Below are positions 1 to 8,040 of a DNA stretch of 64,000 nucleotides, one piece after another. Position 1 is the stretch's first letter, and each line of letters starts with the position of its first letter. Origin of the DNA: JBMOKU01 sp049324315. GTDB taxonomy: Bacteria > Bacillota > Clostridia > Peptostreptococcales > Thermotaleaceae. The DNA lies in contig JBMOKU010000035.1 of the NCBI GenBank assembly GCA_049324315.1, positions 13,444 to 77,443 on the forward strand, given 5' to 3'. The notes under the pieces are model-generated. The model made no database searches. It worked only from the letters and a program-made list of their open reading frames with translations, and was not told where the DNA came from. A program made the translations under genes and the position numbers.

Positions 1-135
1 TCCAATCAATCTTTCTAAAGGCTCTCGAAAGATGGAGTCAATCTTATTAAAAAGCCAGCCAACGATACTGATTGTGGCTGCAATGGGCAGAATAACAATC
101 AGACCTGTAAGAAACAGGTTTCTTAAGTGTTTCAA
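1..135 (-). CDS. DUF502 family membrane protein, N-terminal part (cut by window edge)
   Basis: The complement of the first 135 bases encodes the start of a protein reading MKHLRNLFLTGLIVILPIAA and onward, then a hydrophobic first membrane helix and the segment GWLFNKIDSIF. This is the usual opening of DUF502 proteins, small inner-membrane proteins of unknown role with two membrane helices. The start is a TTG at 135 placed 9 bases after an AGGAGG ribosome site (150-145); an ATG a few bases upstream is followed at once by a stop. The gene runs off the left edge, so only about 45 residues are visible and the family call rests on the N-terminus alone. Confidence 0.6.
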   Translation of the reverse strand, partial: MKHLRNLFLTGLIVILPIAATISIVGWLFNKIDSIFREPLERLIG

Positions 136-263
136 TGCATTTATCCTCCTATATATATTGTTATATGATACAACAAAATTATATGATGAAGCAATTCATT
201 TGTATAGTTAAATTTTGATGAAATTACATGAAAAACGGACACACAATAGTATGCCCATTCCCA

Positions 264-905
264 TTAATAAGATGCTTTATCCAGAGCAATCAGCACTTGA
301 AGAGGGGGAGTTCTGTCTATCAAGCCAACAGCATAGATCGTATAATACCTGCTTGGCTGAATGGTGACATTTGGAACCGTCAAAATAATTTGATTTGTAC
401 CTGCGATCCGAGCCTGTATGGTATATCTGCCTGGATCTACAGGTAGATTTTCGCTGATTTCTTTAAACTCAATATTTCTAAACAGAATGGTTCCGTCCGG
501 CAGTGTGATGTCAACCATAGGTGCATTTGGGGAAAGGTGAACGAACTTAAGCTGACCTTTGTTTGGAGGAAGGGGTAATGCGGTATCCGGAACAATAAGG
601 GGTTTTATATCCCTTAACATACCTGTTGCAGCCACAGTATAGCTGGCATTGGGCATGATGTCCAAATTTGTATTAATGATCGGTGTTGTCCTATTACCGG
701 CTGGGTAGATAACGACGCTGTATTTACCCGGAATATAGGGAAGATAGGGTGTAAATTCTTTATATCGAAGATTGCTTGCTACCAGTTTGCCGCTTATCAT
801 AACATCAACACCGGGTGCATCCGGCGATGCATGAAGAATCCTGACATAGGACGGCATCACAGGACTTCTGTACATACATTGCATACAAGGGAAATAGTAC
901 ATCAT
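264..905 (-). CDS. DUF4397 domain protein (two repeats)
   Basis: A 213-residue protein made of two copies of the DUF4397 beta-sandwich domain, roughly residues 18-110 and 112-206. Each copy opens with the family signature: HASPDAPGVDV in the first and HLSPNAPMVDI in the second. The N-terminus is Met/Cys/Tyr-rich with a CMQC pair and has no clear signal peptide. In spore-forming Firmicutes such proteins are often surface or spore associated, but the biochemical role is not known. I place the start at the ATG at 905, because the GTG at 914 overlaps the AAAGG ribosome site. It lies on the same strand as the spore genes just upstream, so a spore-surface role is a reasonable inference but unproven. 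Confidence 0.8.
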   Translation of the reverse strand: MMYYFPCMQCMYRSPVMPSYVRILHASPDAPGVDVMISGKLVASNLRYKEFTPYLPYIPGKYSVVIYPAGNRTTPIINTNLDIMPNASYTVAATGMLRDIKPLIVPDTALPLPPNKGQLKFVHLSPNAPMVDITLPDGTILFRNIEFKEISENLPVDPGRYTIQARIAGTNQIILTVPNVTIQPSRYYTIYAVGLIDRTPPLQVLIALDKASY

Positions 906-998
906 ATCACACACCTTTCTAATTATACCTATGATATAAATATGATAAGCAATATAAAAGGGTTACTAGGTGCATAAAGAAAGCGTACAGAGACAAGC

Positions 999-1033
999 AA
1001 AAAAGGACTTCTGTGGATCTATAGGAGTCCTTT
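999..1033 (-). terminator. Rho-independent terminator downstream of the GerQ-like gene
   Basis: AAAGGACT (1002-1009) pairs with AGTCCTTT (1026-1033). Read on the minus strand, the stem is followed by a run of U from the A-tract at 999-1004. It lies about 210 bases after the stop of the GerQ-like gene, beyond the dispersed repeat at 1085-1178. Confidence 0.6.
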
Positions 1034-1084
1034 AAGATGAATATATTGAAAAAATTATTTTATAAGTAATGCCTGTTCAATAAA

Positions 1085-1178
1085 GATCTACGCTCCTAGA
1101 AAAGAATGTATTTTCTTCTGTAGGGGACGGTCTCCGTGCCGTCCCGCAAAACTAAGTACCATTTTAAAGGCGTAAATC
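1085..1178. repeat. MITE-like dispersed repeat, family A, copy 1
   Basis: A unit of about 94 bases with short imperfect terminal inverted repeats (GATCTACGC at 1085, GCGTAAATC ending at 1178). Its centre is a palindrome, GGGACGG...CCGTCCC. Related copies lie at 43547-43637 and 45858-45947. No coding capacity is visible. Confidence 0.7.
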
Positions 1179-1246
1179 CATAACAGGATTTATATCTATA
1201 CCTTCCACTGAAAAAATTATAGAATACACTATAAAGATAAAGGCTG

Positions 1247-1693
1247 TTAGAAGAAAATTTTTACGAACTTAACAGAGTAAATATCGCACAGCAATAAGTC
1301 GTCAGTTTCAGGTTCCCTGATGATGACATAACTGATTCCAACATCAAGCAATGTTCCTTCTCTGTCAATCAACATATTGGTACCGATCAAGAATTCGATT
1401 TTCACATATCTACCGATTTGTGTTTTTAAGTATCCTTGCGTATAGTTTATATCTGTTTCAACAGGTGCGCCGGGTTCATATTCAAAATCAGGGGGCAGGG
1501 TAGTTGGTTCCGGCATTGGTGTAGGTTGGGGTGTCGGCAAGGGCATGGGCTGTGCTGTACCCATAGGCATTGTCGGTCTCTCAGGCATTATGGGCATACC
1601 TGGATGCATAGGGTTACCGGCTGGCATCATTGGCATACCTTTATACATGGGCATTTGCGGGTAGTAATAATTGTTATAATCTTCACGGAACAT
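1247..1693 (-). CDS. GerQ-like spore coat protein
   Basis: A 148-residue protein with a low-complexity N-terminal half (about residues 12-72) rich in Met, Pro and Gly. The C-terminal domain of about 60 residues (88-148) contains YLKTQIGRYVKIEFL and a conserved-looking end around DLLLCDIYSVKFVKI. The same layout, a Pro/Met-rich head followed by a compact beta domain, is seen in Bacillus GerQ, a coat protein needed for CwlJ localisation. The gene directly upstream on this strand is a cwlJ homologue (gap about 120 bases), and gerQ and cwlJ are neighbours in some Bacillus species. The call rests on architecture and context; the C-terminal identity to GerQ looks modest by eye, so a generic coat protein is the alternative. 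Confidence 0.55.
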   Translation of the reverse strand: MFREDYNNYYYPQMPMYKGMPMMPAGNPMHPGMPIMPERPTMPMGTAQPMPLPTPQPTPMPEPTTLPPDFEYEPGAPVETDINYTQGYLKTQIGRYVKIEFLIGTNMLIDREGTLLDVGISYVIIREPETDDLLLCDIYSVKFVKIFF

Positions 1694-1814
1694 AAATCAT
1701 CCTCCTAAAAAATATTTCGCCTTAAACTAGGTATATGAGAAAAAACAAAAAATGTGCATGTCTACCTGTGAAAATCTCATCTTTAAGCTTCTAATAATTT
1801 AACATAATGGGTTT

Positions 1815-2258
1815 TTAGGTCTGGGCATATAGTTCTGTGGGATTGTAATAACAATGCTGAACAACCCTTACTTGCAAAGATCCGGTTCCGTTCCGCGGGA
1901 ATGTATAAGGGCATGCAGGTCTGAAGGGATTAAAATACCACAATGAATAACCAATGGTGAAGAGTCGATTACCGGCCAATGCCCAATCTGCGATGTCATA
2001 ATGGATCTGTTCAGGGGGACTTGCCCAAATGGTCTGCGGGTTTGGTTTGCCTGCTAAAACGGATCTCATACAGTCAAATTGACCTTTTTGATAGATAACC
2101 TTGCGTACATCTCCTTGACCGACACGGTGATATTCTCCATAGGGTACTCTGACCCGATTCATAACCACGGTGGCAACACCCTTCATGCCATTTTCCCCTT
2201 CTCCGCCAGCTTCGCATTTAATAATCCTCGCTAACAATTCTCTATCTGAATAAGCCAT
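1815..2258 (-). CDS. cwlJ: Cell wall hydrolase, CwlJ/SleB type (spore cortex lysis)
   Basis: A 147-residue protein covering essentially one Hydrolase_2 (SleB/CwlJ) domain. It opens with the family block LLARIIKCEAGGEGENGMKG, where the Glu of CEAGGEG is the expected catalytic acid, followed by VATVVMNRV. The distal block YSLWYFNPFRPACPYTFP is also typical. There is no signal peptide and no peptidoglycan-binding domain, which matches CwlJ, deposited in the coat, rather than secreted SleB. CwlJ hydrolyses cortex peptidoglycan during germination. It heads a minus-strand pair with the GerQ-like gene. SleB-like function cannot be excluded, but the length and missing export signal favour CwlJ. Confidence 0.8.
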   Translation of the reverse strand: MAYSDRELLARIIKCEAGGEGENGMKGVATVVMNRVRVPYGEYHRVGQGDVRKVIYQKGQFDCMRSVLAGKPNPQTIWASPPEQIHYDIADWALAGNRLFTIGYSLWYFNPFRPACPYTFPRNGTGSLQVRVVQHCYYNPTELYAQT

Positions 2259-2464
2259 AACATTTCACCTCATTTTCGGACTGATACTATTAATCTATTC
2301 ATAAAAAGGAAAAAAGGTACGTAGGATTTTTGAATTTTTATATAAATTCTAACAATAAGTAAAAGGAACTTTTCATTCTTCATAGAATAAAAACAGAAGA
2401 CCTATGAATAGACAAGCTGCTTATAATGTCTTGTAATTTTTATCAAAGGGAGGAAGCTGCAGCT

Positions 2465-2902
2465 ATGGAGGGCGTCATAATAAGAGCGTTCAATCATACC
2501 ATAGAAGATGCACGGCAGATTAAGGAAATTGATGGCGCTACATTTGCAGACTGCCATTATTTTGTAGAGGAGATTATAAACATCGCCAGAAAAGAAGAAA
2601 ATAAAATATATGTGGCTGAATATGACGGCAGCATGATAGGTTTTATTAGCTTGCTGCATGTGCATACTTTACATTATGATGGTTTATGGGTTGATTTGAT
2701 TGCTGTCCATCCGAAATACCAGAATAAAGGAATAGCTGGCAAGCTCCTGGAACAGGGGAAGGTATACGGTCAAGAGATCGGCGCTGATTTTGTCAGCGGT
2801 TTAGTAGCGGTGAACAATTATGCATCACAGAAATCCTTTCGGAATCATGACTTTTGTGATGCAGGAAAGGATTTTCAACTTCTTCTATGGAAAAGAGCAT
2901 AA
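2465..2902 (+). CDS. GNAT family N-acetyltransferase
   Basis: A 145-residue single-domain GNAT protein. The acetyl-CoA binding motif A is visible as LIAVHPKYQNKGIAGKLLEQ (Q/RxxGxA form), and the C-terminal part has NNYASQKSFRNHDF, typical of motif B. Substrate cannot be told from sequence. I chose the ATG at 2465 because an AAAGGGAGG ribosome site lies 10-12 bases upstream; an earlier in-frame ATG at 2426 lies before that site. It is a single gene separated from the divergent cwlJ by about 200 bases. Confidence 0.8.
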   Translation: MEGVIIRAFNHTIEDARQIKEIDGATFADCHYFVEEIINIARKEENKIYVAEYDGSMIGFISLLHVHTLHYDGLWVDLIAVHPKYQNKGIAGKLLEQGKVYGQEIGADFVSGLVAVNNYASQKSFRNHDFCDAGKDFQLLLWKRA

Positions 2903-2991
2903 TAAATGCAAGGCAATTTCTCTATCAAGTACGATGATGGGCGCAAAAATATAACGATCACGTAACCAATGATGAAAAAGGAGGCGATTTT

Positions 2992-3339
2992 ATGGAAGAG
3001 AAGAGAAAAAGTAAGCGGGTACCCTTTAACTTAACCTTGGCAATCGAATCTCTCTACACGGAAGGAAATAAAGAAACGATTCAATTAGAAGAAGAGGTCA
3101 CCGTCACCAATATATCAAATACGGGGATGGGATTTATTTGTGAGGAAGAACTTCCGATGAATCATTATTTTAACGCAAAAATTACCATTGATGAAGAACG
3201 AATGTTTTATTGCGTATTAAAGATTGTGAGGTCAAAGAAATTGAATAAAGGGTATCAAATCGGCTGCCAATTTGTAGGCCTTGCGCAAATTTTGAGCACC
3301 GATATTGATGATTATGTGACTGAGCTTGGAGACGAATAA
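2992..3339 (+). CDS. PilZ domain protein (probable c-di-GMP receptor)
   Basis: A 115-residue protein that is one PilZ domain. Both c-di-GMP contact motifs are present: RxxxR in EKRKSKRVPF near the N-terminus and the N/DxSxxG motif as NISNTGMG near residue 45. No YcgR-N domain or other fusion is present, so it is a stand-alone receptor. It starts from an ATG behind AAAGGAGG and ends 25 bases before the start of the D-serine ammonia-lyase gene, so the two may be co-transcribed, although no functional link is obvious. A second small PilZ protein is encoded at 61295-61651. Confidence 0.85.
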   Translation: MEEKRKSKRVPFNLTLAIESLYTEGNKETIQLEEEVTVTNISNTGMGFICEEELPMNHYFNAKITIDEERMFYCVLKIVRSKKLNKGYQIGCQFVGLAQILSTDIDDYVTELGDE

Positions 3340-3364
3340 GATAAAGTGAAAGAGGATGAATTGC

Positions 3365-4708
3365 ATGACGGAGAAACATGATTTGGAACAATCCATGAAT
3401 GAACAGCGGATGGAGGCTTACCCACTGTTGAGGTCAATCCAAAGTTATATTCCTGTTATATGGTTTCAACATGAAAAAAACGATGACATGAAGCATGATA
3501 AAGTAAGGGCACTATCGGAAAAGGACATACTTGATGCAGAAAGAAGATGGAAGAGATTTGCGACATTGCTTTCCATACTGTTTCCGGAGACTGCTGAACA
3601 GCATGGAATAATCGAATCGCCGCTAAGAAAGATAGAAGGCATGAGAGATCATATACAAAGAAAATACGATACACAGGTTTTTGGAAATTTGTATTTGAAA
3701 TGTGACAGTGAACTGCCCGTTGCCGGTTCAATTAAAGCTCGAGGTGGAATCTATGAGGTATTGAAGCATGCTGAGAGCCTTGCCATTGAAAAGGGAATGT
3801 TGAAAGTTGATGATCATTATGGTGTGATGGCAAGCCCTGAATTTCGAAGTTTTTTCAATCAATATAAGATAGCAGTGGGCTCCACTGGAAATCTAGGACT
3901 AAGTATTGGTATTATTGGTGCTGCCCTGGGCTTCCATGTAACCGTGCATATGTCGGCCGATGCCAAAGCTTGGAAGAAGCAGCTATTAAGAGAAAAGGGT
4001 GTAACCGTGATAGAATATGCCTCTGACTACAGCAAAGCTGTTGAAGAGGGAAGAAAACAGTCTGACCAAGATCCAATGAGTTATTTTGTAGATGATGAAC
4101 AGTCGAAAGAGTTGTTCTTAGGCTATAGTGTTGCAGCTTATCGATTGAAGGAGCAGCTTGATCAGCAGGGTATCCTGGTAGATCAAGATCATCCGCTGGT
4201 GGTCTACCTTCCCTGTGGCGTAGGCGGTGCGCCAGGAGGAATCACCTTTGGTTTAAAGACAATTTTTGGAGAGCATGTTCACTGCTTTTTCGCGGAACCT
4301 ACCCATTCGCCTTGCATGCTGCTGGGTCTTATGACAAAGCAACATGAAAAGATCTCTGTGAATGATTTTGGCCTTGACAACATCACGGAAGCGGATGGCT
4401 TGGCGGTAGGGACACCTTCAGGCTTTGTCTGTAGAACAGTGGGAGACTGGATTGCTGGTGTCTTTACAGTGGCTGATGAAGAGTTATATCCGATACTGAC
4501 CGGATTGATGGATACAGAAAGCCTCAAAATTGAACCCTCTGCAGCAGCAGGACTATTAGGACCTATAAGATTAAACGATCAGCCGGAAGGGAAAAAATAT
4601 CTTCAAATCCCTGGTGCCACCCATGTAGCTTGGGCCACTGGTGGACTATTTGTTCCACCTGAGCAAATGTTGGAATTTTACGAGAGAGGAAAAATAATGA
4701 CTAAATGA
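3365..4708 (+). CDS. dsdA: D-serine ammonia-lyase (D-serine dehydratase)
   Basis: A PLP enzyme of 447 residues that deaminates D-serine to pyruvate and ammonia. The PLP lysine is Lys124 in GSIKARGG. The phosphate-binding loop is GSTGNLGLSIG, and the later glycine-rich PCGVGGAPGG motif is intact, as is EPSAAAGL near the C-terminus. The length equals that of Escherichia coli DsdA. The start is the ATG at 3365, 9 bases after AAAGAGG; the in-frame ATG at 3356 touches the ribosome site. No dsdX or dsdC homologue is adjacent; its only close neighbour is the PilZ gene upstream. A terminator follows. Confidence 0.93.
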   Translation: MTEKHDLEQSMNEQRMEAYPLLRSIQSYIPVIWFQHEKNDDMKHDKVRALSEKDILDAERRWKRFATLLSILFPETAEQHGIIESPLRKIEGMRDHIQRKYDTQVFGNLYLKCDSELPVAGSIKARGGIYEVLKHAESLAIEKGMLKVDDHYGVMASPEFRSFFNQYKIAVGSTGNLGLSIGIIGAALGFHVTVHMSADAKAWKKQLLREKGVTVIEYASDYSKAVEEGRKQSDQDPMSYFVDDEQSKELFLGYSVAAYRLKEQLDQQGILVDQDHPLVVYLPCGVGGAPGGITFGLKTIFGEHVHCFFAEPTHSPCMLLGLMTKQHEKISVNDFGLDNITEADGLAVGTPSGFVCRTVGDWIAGVFTVADEELYPILTGLMDTESLKIEPSAAAGLLGPIRLNDQPEGKKYLQIPGATHVAWATGGLFVPPEQMLEFYERGKIMTK

Positions 4709-4716
4709 CTTCTCAG

Positions 4717-4748
4717 AGCCTATAGAAAACGATTTCTATGGGCTTTAA
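4717..4748 (+). terminator. Terminator after dsdA
   Basis: A 12-pair stem, AGCCTATAGAAA (4717-4728) with TTTCTATGGGCT (4733-4744, one T-G pair). The following tract is mixed T/A, so termination strength is moderate. Confidence 0.5.
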
Positions 4749-4802
4749 AAAATTATAGCAAAAAAATAAAGGAATAATTTGTAGATGTAGAAATGACAAG
4801 TA

Positions 4803-4817
4803 GGGTATAATATACCC
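4803..4817 (+). promoter_or_regulatory. Palindrome overlapping the -10 of the helicase gene
   Basis: GGGTATA-A-TATACCC is a perfect 7-base inverted repeat around a central A and contains the hexamer TATAAT. It lies about 28 bases upstream of the helicase start codon. A -10 embedded in a palindrome is compatible with a repressor operator, but I do not recognise the regulator. Confidence 0.4.
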
Positions 4818-4844
4818 ATAAAACAACTACAGAGGAGAATGAAT

Positions 4845-6002
4845 ATGTCGTTTGGATTTCATGAATATCCTTTCAAAGACTTTATGACGCAGAATTTACG
4901 AGAAGCTGGTATTATAGAACCTACAGAAATTCAGAAAAGCGTGTTCGATGATATACTGGCAGGAAAGGACGTAATTGGCAAAGCCAGAACAGGAACTGGA
5001 AAGACACTGGCTTATTTACTGCCGATGATTCAGCAAATTGACCCGAATAAAAAGGAACTGCAAATGCTGGTTATGGCACCCAGTAGAGAATTAAGCCTTC
5101 AAATACAGCGGGAAGCAGAGAAAGTCGTGCAAAACACAGGAATACTTGTTCAATCCATTGTAGAAGGTATGGATTTGAATAGACAGTTGGATAAATTAAA
5201 GGATAAACCGCAGTTAATCATTGCCACACCGGGAAGATTGATGCATATTATTGGACTGAAAAAAATAAAAATGCATGGTGTGAAGACAATTGCACTAGAT
5301 GAAGTAGATCAAATGCTGGAGCAGGGCTTGGCGGAAAAGGTACTAGGCGTTGTGAAAGCTACGTTGAAGGACAGGCAGCTGCTGAGCTTCTCTGCCACAT
5401 TATCAAAAGAAGCAAAAGAACTACTGCTTAAGCTTATGAATACGCCATCTATCATCATGTTGGATGAGAATAAGCCAGTTCCTAAAGGTATCCAACATCA
5501 ATATATTGTAACCAAAGCTGTCAAGAAAACAGAAACTCTGGAAGAATTACTGCGTGTGATAAAACCATCTAAAGCGCTGGTCTTCATTAACAGGAATGAA
5601 AATGTTGAGCGTTTTGTAAAAGAGCTGAAGTCCATGGGCTTTGCCGTTGACGGTATTCAGACAAGAACAAAAAATCAAGACAGACACAGCATGCTGACGG
5701 CATTTAATAAGGGAAAGTTGAAAGTATTGGTAACTACGGATCTATTTACAAGGGGAATGGATTTTAAGGATGTTACCCATATTTTTAATATGGACTTGCC
5801 TAGAAACAATATTGACTATTTACATAGGGCGGGACGTACAGGTAGAATGGAAAAGCATGGTATGGTGATCAATATTGTTAGGGACAACGAAAAGTTTATC
5901 ATGTACAAGATGATGAAACAGCTACATATCGATGTGTCAGCCATTACGATCATCAATGGGAAAATTGTGCCTGTTGAAAAGATTGTTAGAAAGAATAAAT
6001 AG
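4845..6002 (+). CDS. DEAD-box ATP-dependent RNA helicase
   Basis: A 385-residue helicase core with no long C-terminal extension. The Q-motif region includes EPTEIQKSVF; motif I is ARTGTGKT; motif Ib TPGR; motif II reads DEVD instead of DEAD; motif III SAT; motif IV region ALVFINR; motif V TDLFTRGMDF; motif VI HRAGRTGR. These support RNA-dependent ATPase and unwinding in ribosome assembly or mRNA turnover. The lack of a specific RNA-binding tail distinguishes it from DbpA/YxiN. The ATG at 4845 is 7 bases after AGAGGAG and is preferred over the ATG at 4839. The next gene starts 28 bases after the stop, suggesting an operon. Confidence 0.87.
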   Translation: MSFGFHEYPFKDFMTQNLREAGIIEPTEIQKSVFDDILAGKDVIGKARTGTGKTLAYLLPMIQQIDPNKKELQMLVMAPSRELSLQIQREAEKVVQNTGILVQSIVEGMDLNRQLDKLKDKPQLIIATPGRLMHIIGLKKIKMHGVKTIALDEVDQMLEQGLAEKVLGVVKATLKDRQLLSFSATLSKEAKELLLKLMNTPSIIMLDENKPVPKGIQHQYIVTKAVKKTETLEELLRVIKPSKALVFINRNENVERFVKELKSMGFAVDGIQTRTKNQDRHSMLTAFNKGKLKVLVTTDLFTRGMDFKDVTHIFNMDLPRNNIDYLHRAGRTGRMEKHGMVINIVRDNEKFIMYKMMKQLHIDVSAITIINGKIVPVEKIVRKNK

Positions 6003-6030
6003 TTTCAAGGGAATTGAGGTGGTCGCTTCA

Positions 6031-6972
6031 ATGAAAGCATTATTTACCTACAATTATGGTACAGATAAAATGAATCTTATCCAGCAGTTAGGTTATGATG
6101 TGATCTATGTATATGAAAAGGATGCTGTTGTGAATGAAAAAACCAAAGATGCTGAAATCTTAATTTGCTATAATCCTTTTCCTACCCTGGATATTAAGCA
6201 GATGAAAAATCTCAGGTGGATACAATTATCCAGTATTGGCATCGATCAAGCCCCCGTTGCGTATTTAAAGGAATCAGGAATCATTCTGACCAATAATAAG
6301 GGCGGATATAGCATACCCATAGGTGAATGGATTGTCATGAAAATATTGGAGATGCTGAAAAACAGTAAAGGTTTATATGTCCTGCAGGAGCAAAAAAAAT
6401 GGAACATGGATACAACACTGTTGGAATTGTATGGCAAGACTGTGGGTTTTATCGGCACAGGAAGTATAGCAGCAGAAGGTGCTAGACGTCTCCAGGGTTT
6501 TGATGTCAGAATCATTGGTCTGAATACTTCTGGAAGAAATGTTCCTTACTTTGATCAATGTTACGCCATGGAAGAGATTGATTGTATGCTGAATCAGTGT
6601 GATGTGGTGGTATTGACCATACCCTATACGGAGAAGACCCATCATCTAATAAATCAAGAAAAATTTGAGAAGATGAAAGATGCTACATATCTGGTCAATG
6701 TGTCCAGGGGAAGCATTATTGATGAGCAGGCACTGATAAAATACTTACAGAATGGCAAAGTACGAGGGGCAGCTTTGGATGTTTTTGAAGAAGAGCCGCT
6801 GCCGGCAGTGCATCCATTTTGGGATATTCAAAACGTAATCATTACACCGCATAATTCGTGGATTTCTGAGATGCGAAACGAGAGGAGATTCTCAACAGTA
6901 TACGAAAACATGAAACGTTACGCTAACGGACAAAGACTGCTAAATATTGTGGATTTAGAAAAAGGATATTAA
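6031..6972 (+). CDS. D-isomer 2-hydroxyacid dehydrogenase family protein
   Basis: A 313-residue NAD-binding oxidoreductase of the phosphoglycerate/hydroxypyruvate dehydrogenase superfamily. The Rossmann loop is GFIGTGSIA. The catalytic Arg lies in VNVSRGSIID, the acidic residue in DVFEEEPLP, and the catalytic His in TPHNSW. There is no ACT domain, so it is not a full-length SerA; the substrate is undetermined. The start is the ATG at 6031 behind GAGGTGG. It is followed 22 bases later by the ROK glucokinase gene, so helicase, dehydrogenase and kinase may form one transcript. Confidence 0.85.
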   Translation: MKALFTYNYGTDKMNLIQQLGYDVIYVYEKDAVVNEKTKDAEILICYNPFPTLDIKQMKNLRWIQLSSIGIDQAPVAYLKESGIILTNNKGGYSIPIGEWIVMKILEMLKNSKGLYVLQEQKKWNMDTTLLELYGKTVGFIGTGSIAAEGARRLQGFDVRIIGLNTSGRNVPYFDQCYAMEEIDCMLNQCDVVVLTIPYTEKTHHLINQEKFEKMKDATYLVNVSRGSIIDEQALIKYLQNGKVRGAALDVFEEEPLPAVHPFWDIQNVIITPHNSWISEMRNERRFSTVYENMKRYANGQRLLNIVDLEKGY

Positions 6973-6994
6973 ACTTTTAAAAGGGGTGGAAGAA

Positions 6995-7945
6995 ATGAGA
7001 ATAGGTGTAGATTTGGGAGGAACAACCATTAAGGCAGGTATGGTTGACCATGAGGGAAACATTCAATACCAAAGTGAAAGGCCTACAGGTGCCGGCAGGG
7101 AACCAAAGCTGATTATTGAGGATATGATCAGCCAAATTGAAGGGTTGTTGGCGCAAGCAAATACCAGTATAGACGAAATCCAGTCTATTGGCATCGGCAT
7201 ACCGGGTATTTCAGAAGCAGAAACCGGAAGAGTCATTTATATAACAAATCTGGGATGGTATGATGTCCCACTGGGAGAAATACTTTCAAAATATTTTAAC
7301 AAGCCAATCTTTGTTGAGAATGATGCGACTGTTGCTGCCTTAGCAGAAAGCGTATGCGGATCAACCAAAGGTGTTGCCAACTCTGTATTCATCACACTGG
7401 GGACAGGAATTGGTGGTGGTATTATTATCAATCATAAAGTATACAGTGGCAGTCATGGAGCTGGGTCAGAAATTGGACACATGATTTTAGGAGAAAATTT
7501 CTACAACTGTAACTGCGGTAATAACGGATGTTTTGAAACATTTGCTTCAGCTACAGCCATGATCAAATATGCGCAGATGCGGATTGCACAGGGTGAACAA
7601 AACTCTGAGATCATCAAATTAGCAAAGGGAGATCCGGATCAAATTACTGCTAAAATAATTTTCGATGCTGCCAAAGCCGAGGATAACCTGGGAAAAGAAG
7701 TTGTCCAAAGAATGGTAAAATATTTGGCCATTGGAATCATTAATATCTATAATATGTTGGACCCGGATAAGATAGCCATCGGTGGAGGCGTATCCAAAGC
7801 CGGAGAGTACTTAATTGAGCTATTACAGGAAGAGGTAGCGAAGCTGACCTTTTGTAAAGATATAAACTATGGAGACATTGTCCTGGCACAGCTAAGTAAT
7901 GATGCCGGCATTATCGGGGCAGCATTTTTAGGCGCCAATCAATAG
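6995..7945 (+). CDS. glcK: ROK family glucokinase
   Basis: A 316-residue ROK kinase that phosphorylates glucose with ATP. Visible motifs are the N-terminal phosphate-binding DLGGTTIKAG, the sugar-binding FVENDATVAALAE, GTGIGGGIIINHKVYSG, and the ROK zinc signature CNCGNNGCFE. The C-terminal adenosine motif GGGVSKAGEYL is also present. The ATG at 6995 lies 7 bases after AGGGG. The next gene is glucose-6-phosphate isomerase, which uses the product of glucokinase, supporting glucose as substrate over N-acetylmannosamine; a transcriptional repressor is excluded because no N-terminal HTH is present. Confidence 0.9.
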   Translation: MRIGVDLGGTTIKAGMVDHEGNIQYQSERPTGAGREPKLIIEDMISQIEGLLAQANTSIDEIQSIGIGIPGISEAETGRVIYITNLGWYDVPLGEILSKYFNKPIFVENDATVAALAESVCGSTKGVANSVFITLGTGIGGGIIINHKVYSGSHGAGSEIGHMILGENFYNCNCGNNGCFETFASATAMIKYAQMRIAQGEQNSEIIKLAKGDPDQITAKIIFDAAKAEDNLGKEVVQRMVKYLAIGIINIYNMLDPDKIAIGGGVSKAGEYLIELLQEEVAKLTFCKDINYGDIVLAQLSNDAGIIGAAFLGANQ

Positions 7946-7979
7946 TATGGTTCTTAGAAAGGGTTTAACCGATTATTGC

Positions 7980-8008
7980 TTGCATTCTGCTATATAATCA
8001 ACTATGAT
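7980..8008 (+). promoter_or_regulatory. Probable sigma-A promoter of pgi
   Basis: TTGCAT (7980-7985) and TATGAT (8003-8008) separated by 17 bases, 32 bases upstream of the pgi start codon. This implies pgi can be transcribed apart from glcK. Confidence 0.5.
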
Positions 8009-8040
8009 AAAATGCATACAAGTTTTAAGGAGGGGTATTT

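Noticed and set aside
228..446. 72-residue plus-strand frame
   Set aside because: Antisense to the DUF4397 gene and without ribosome site or family similarity.
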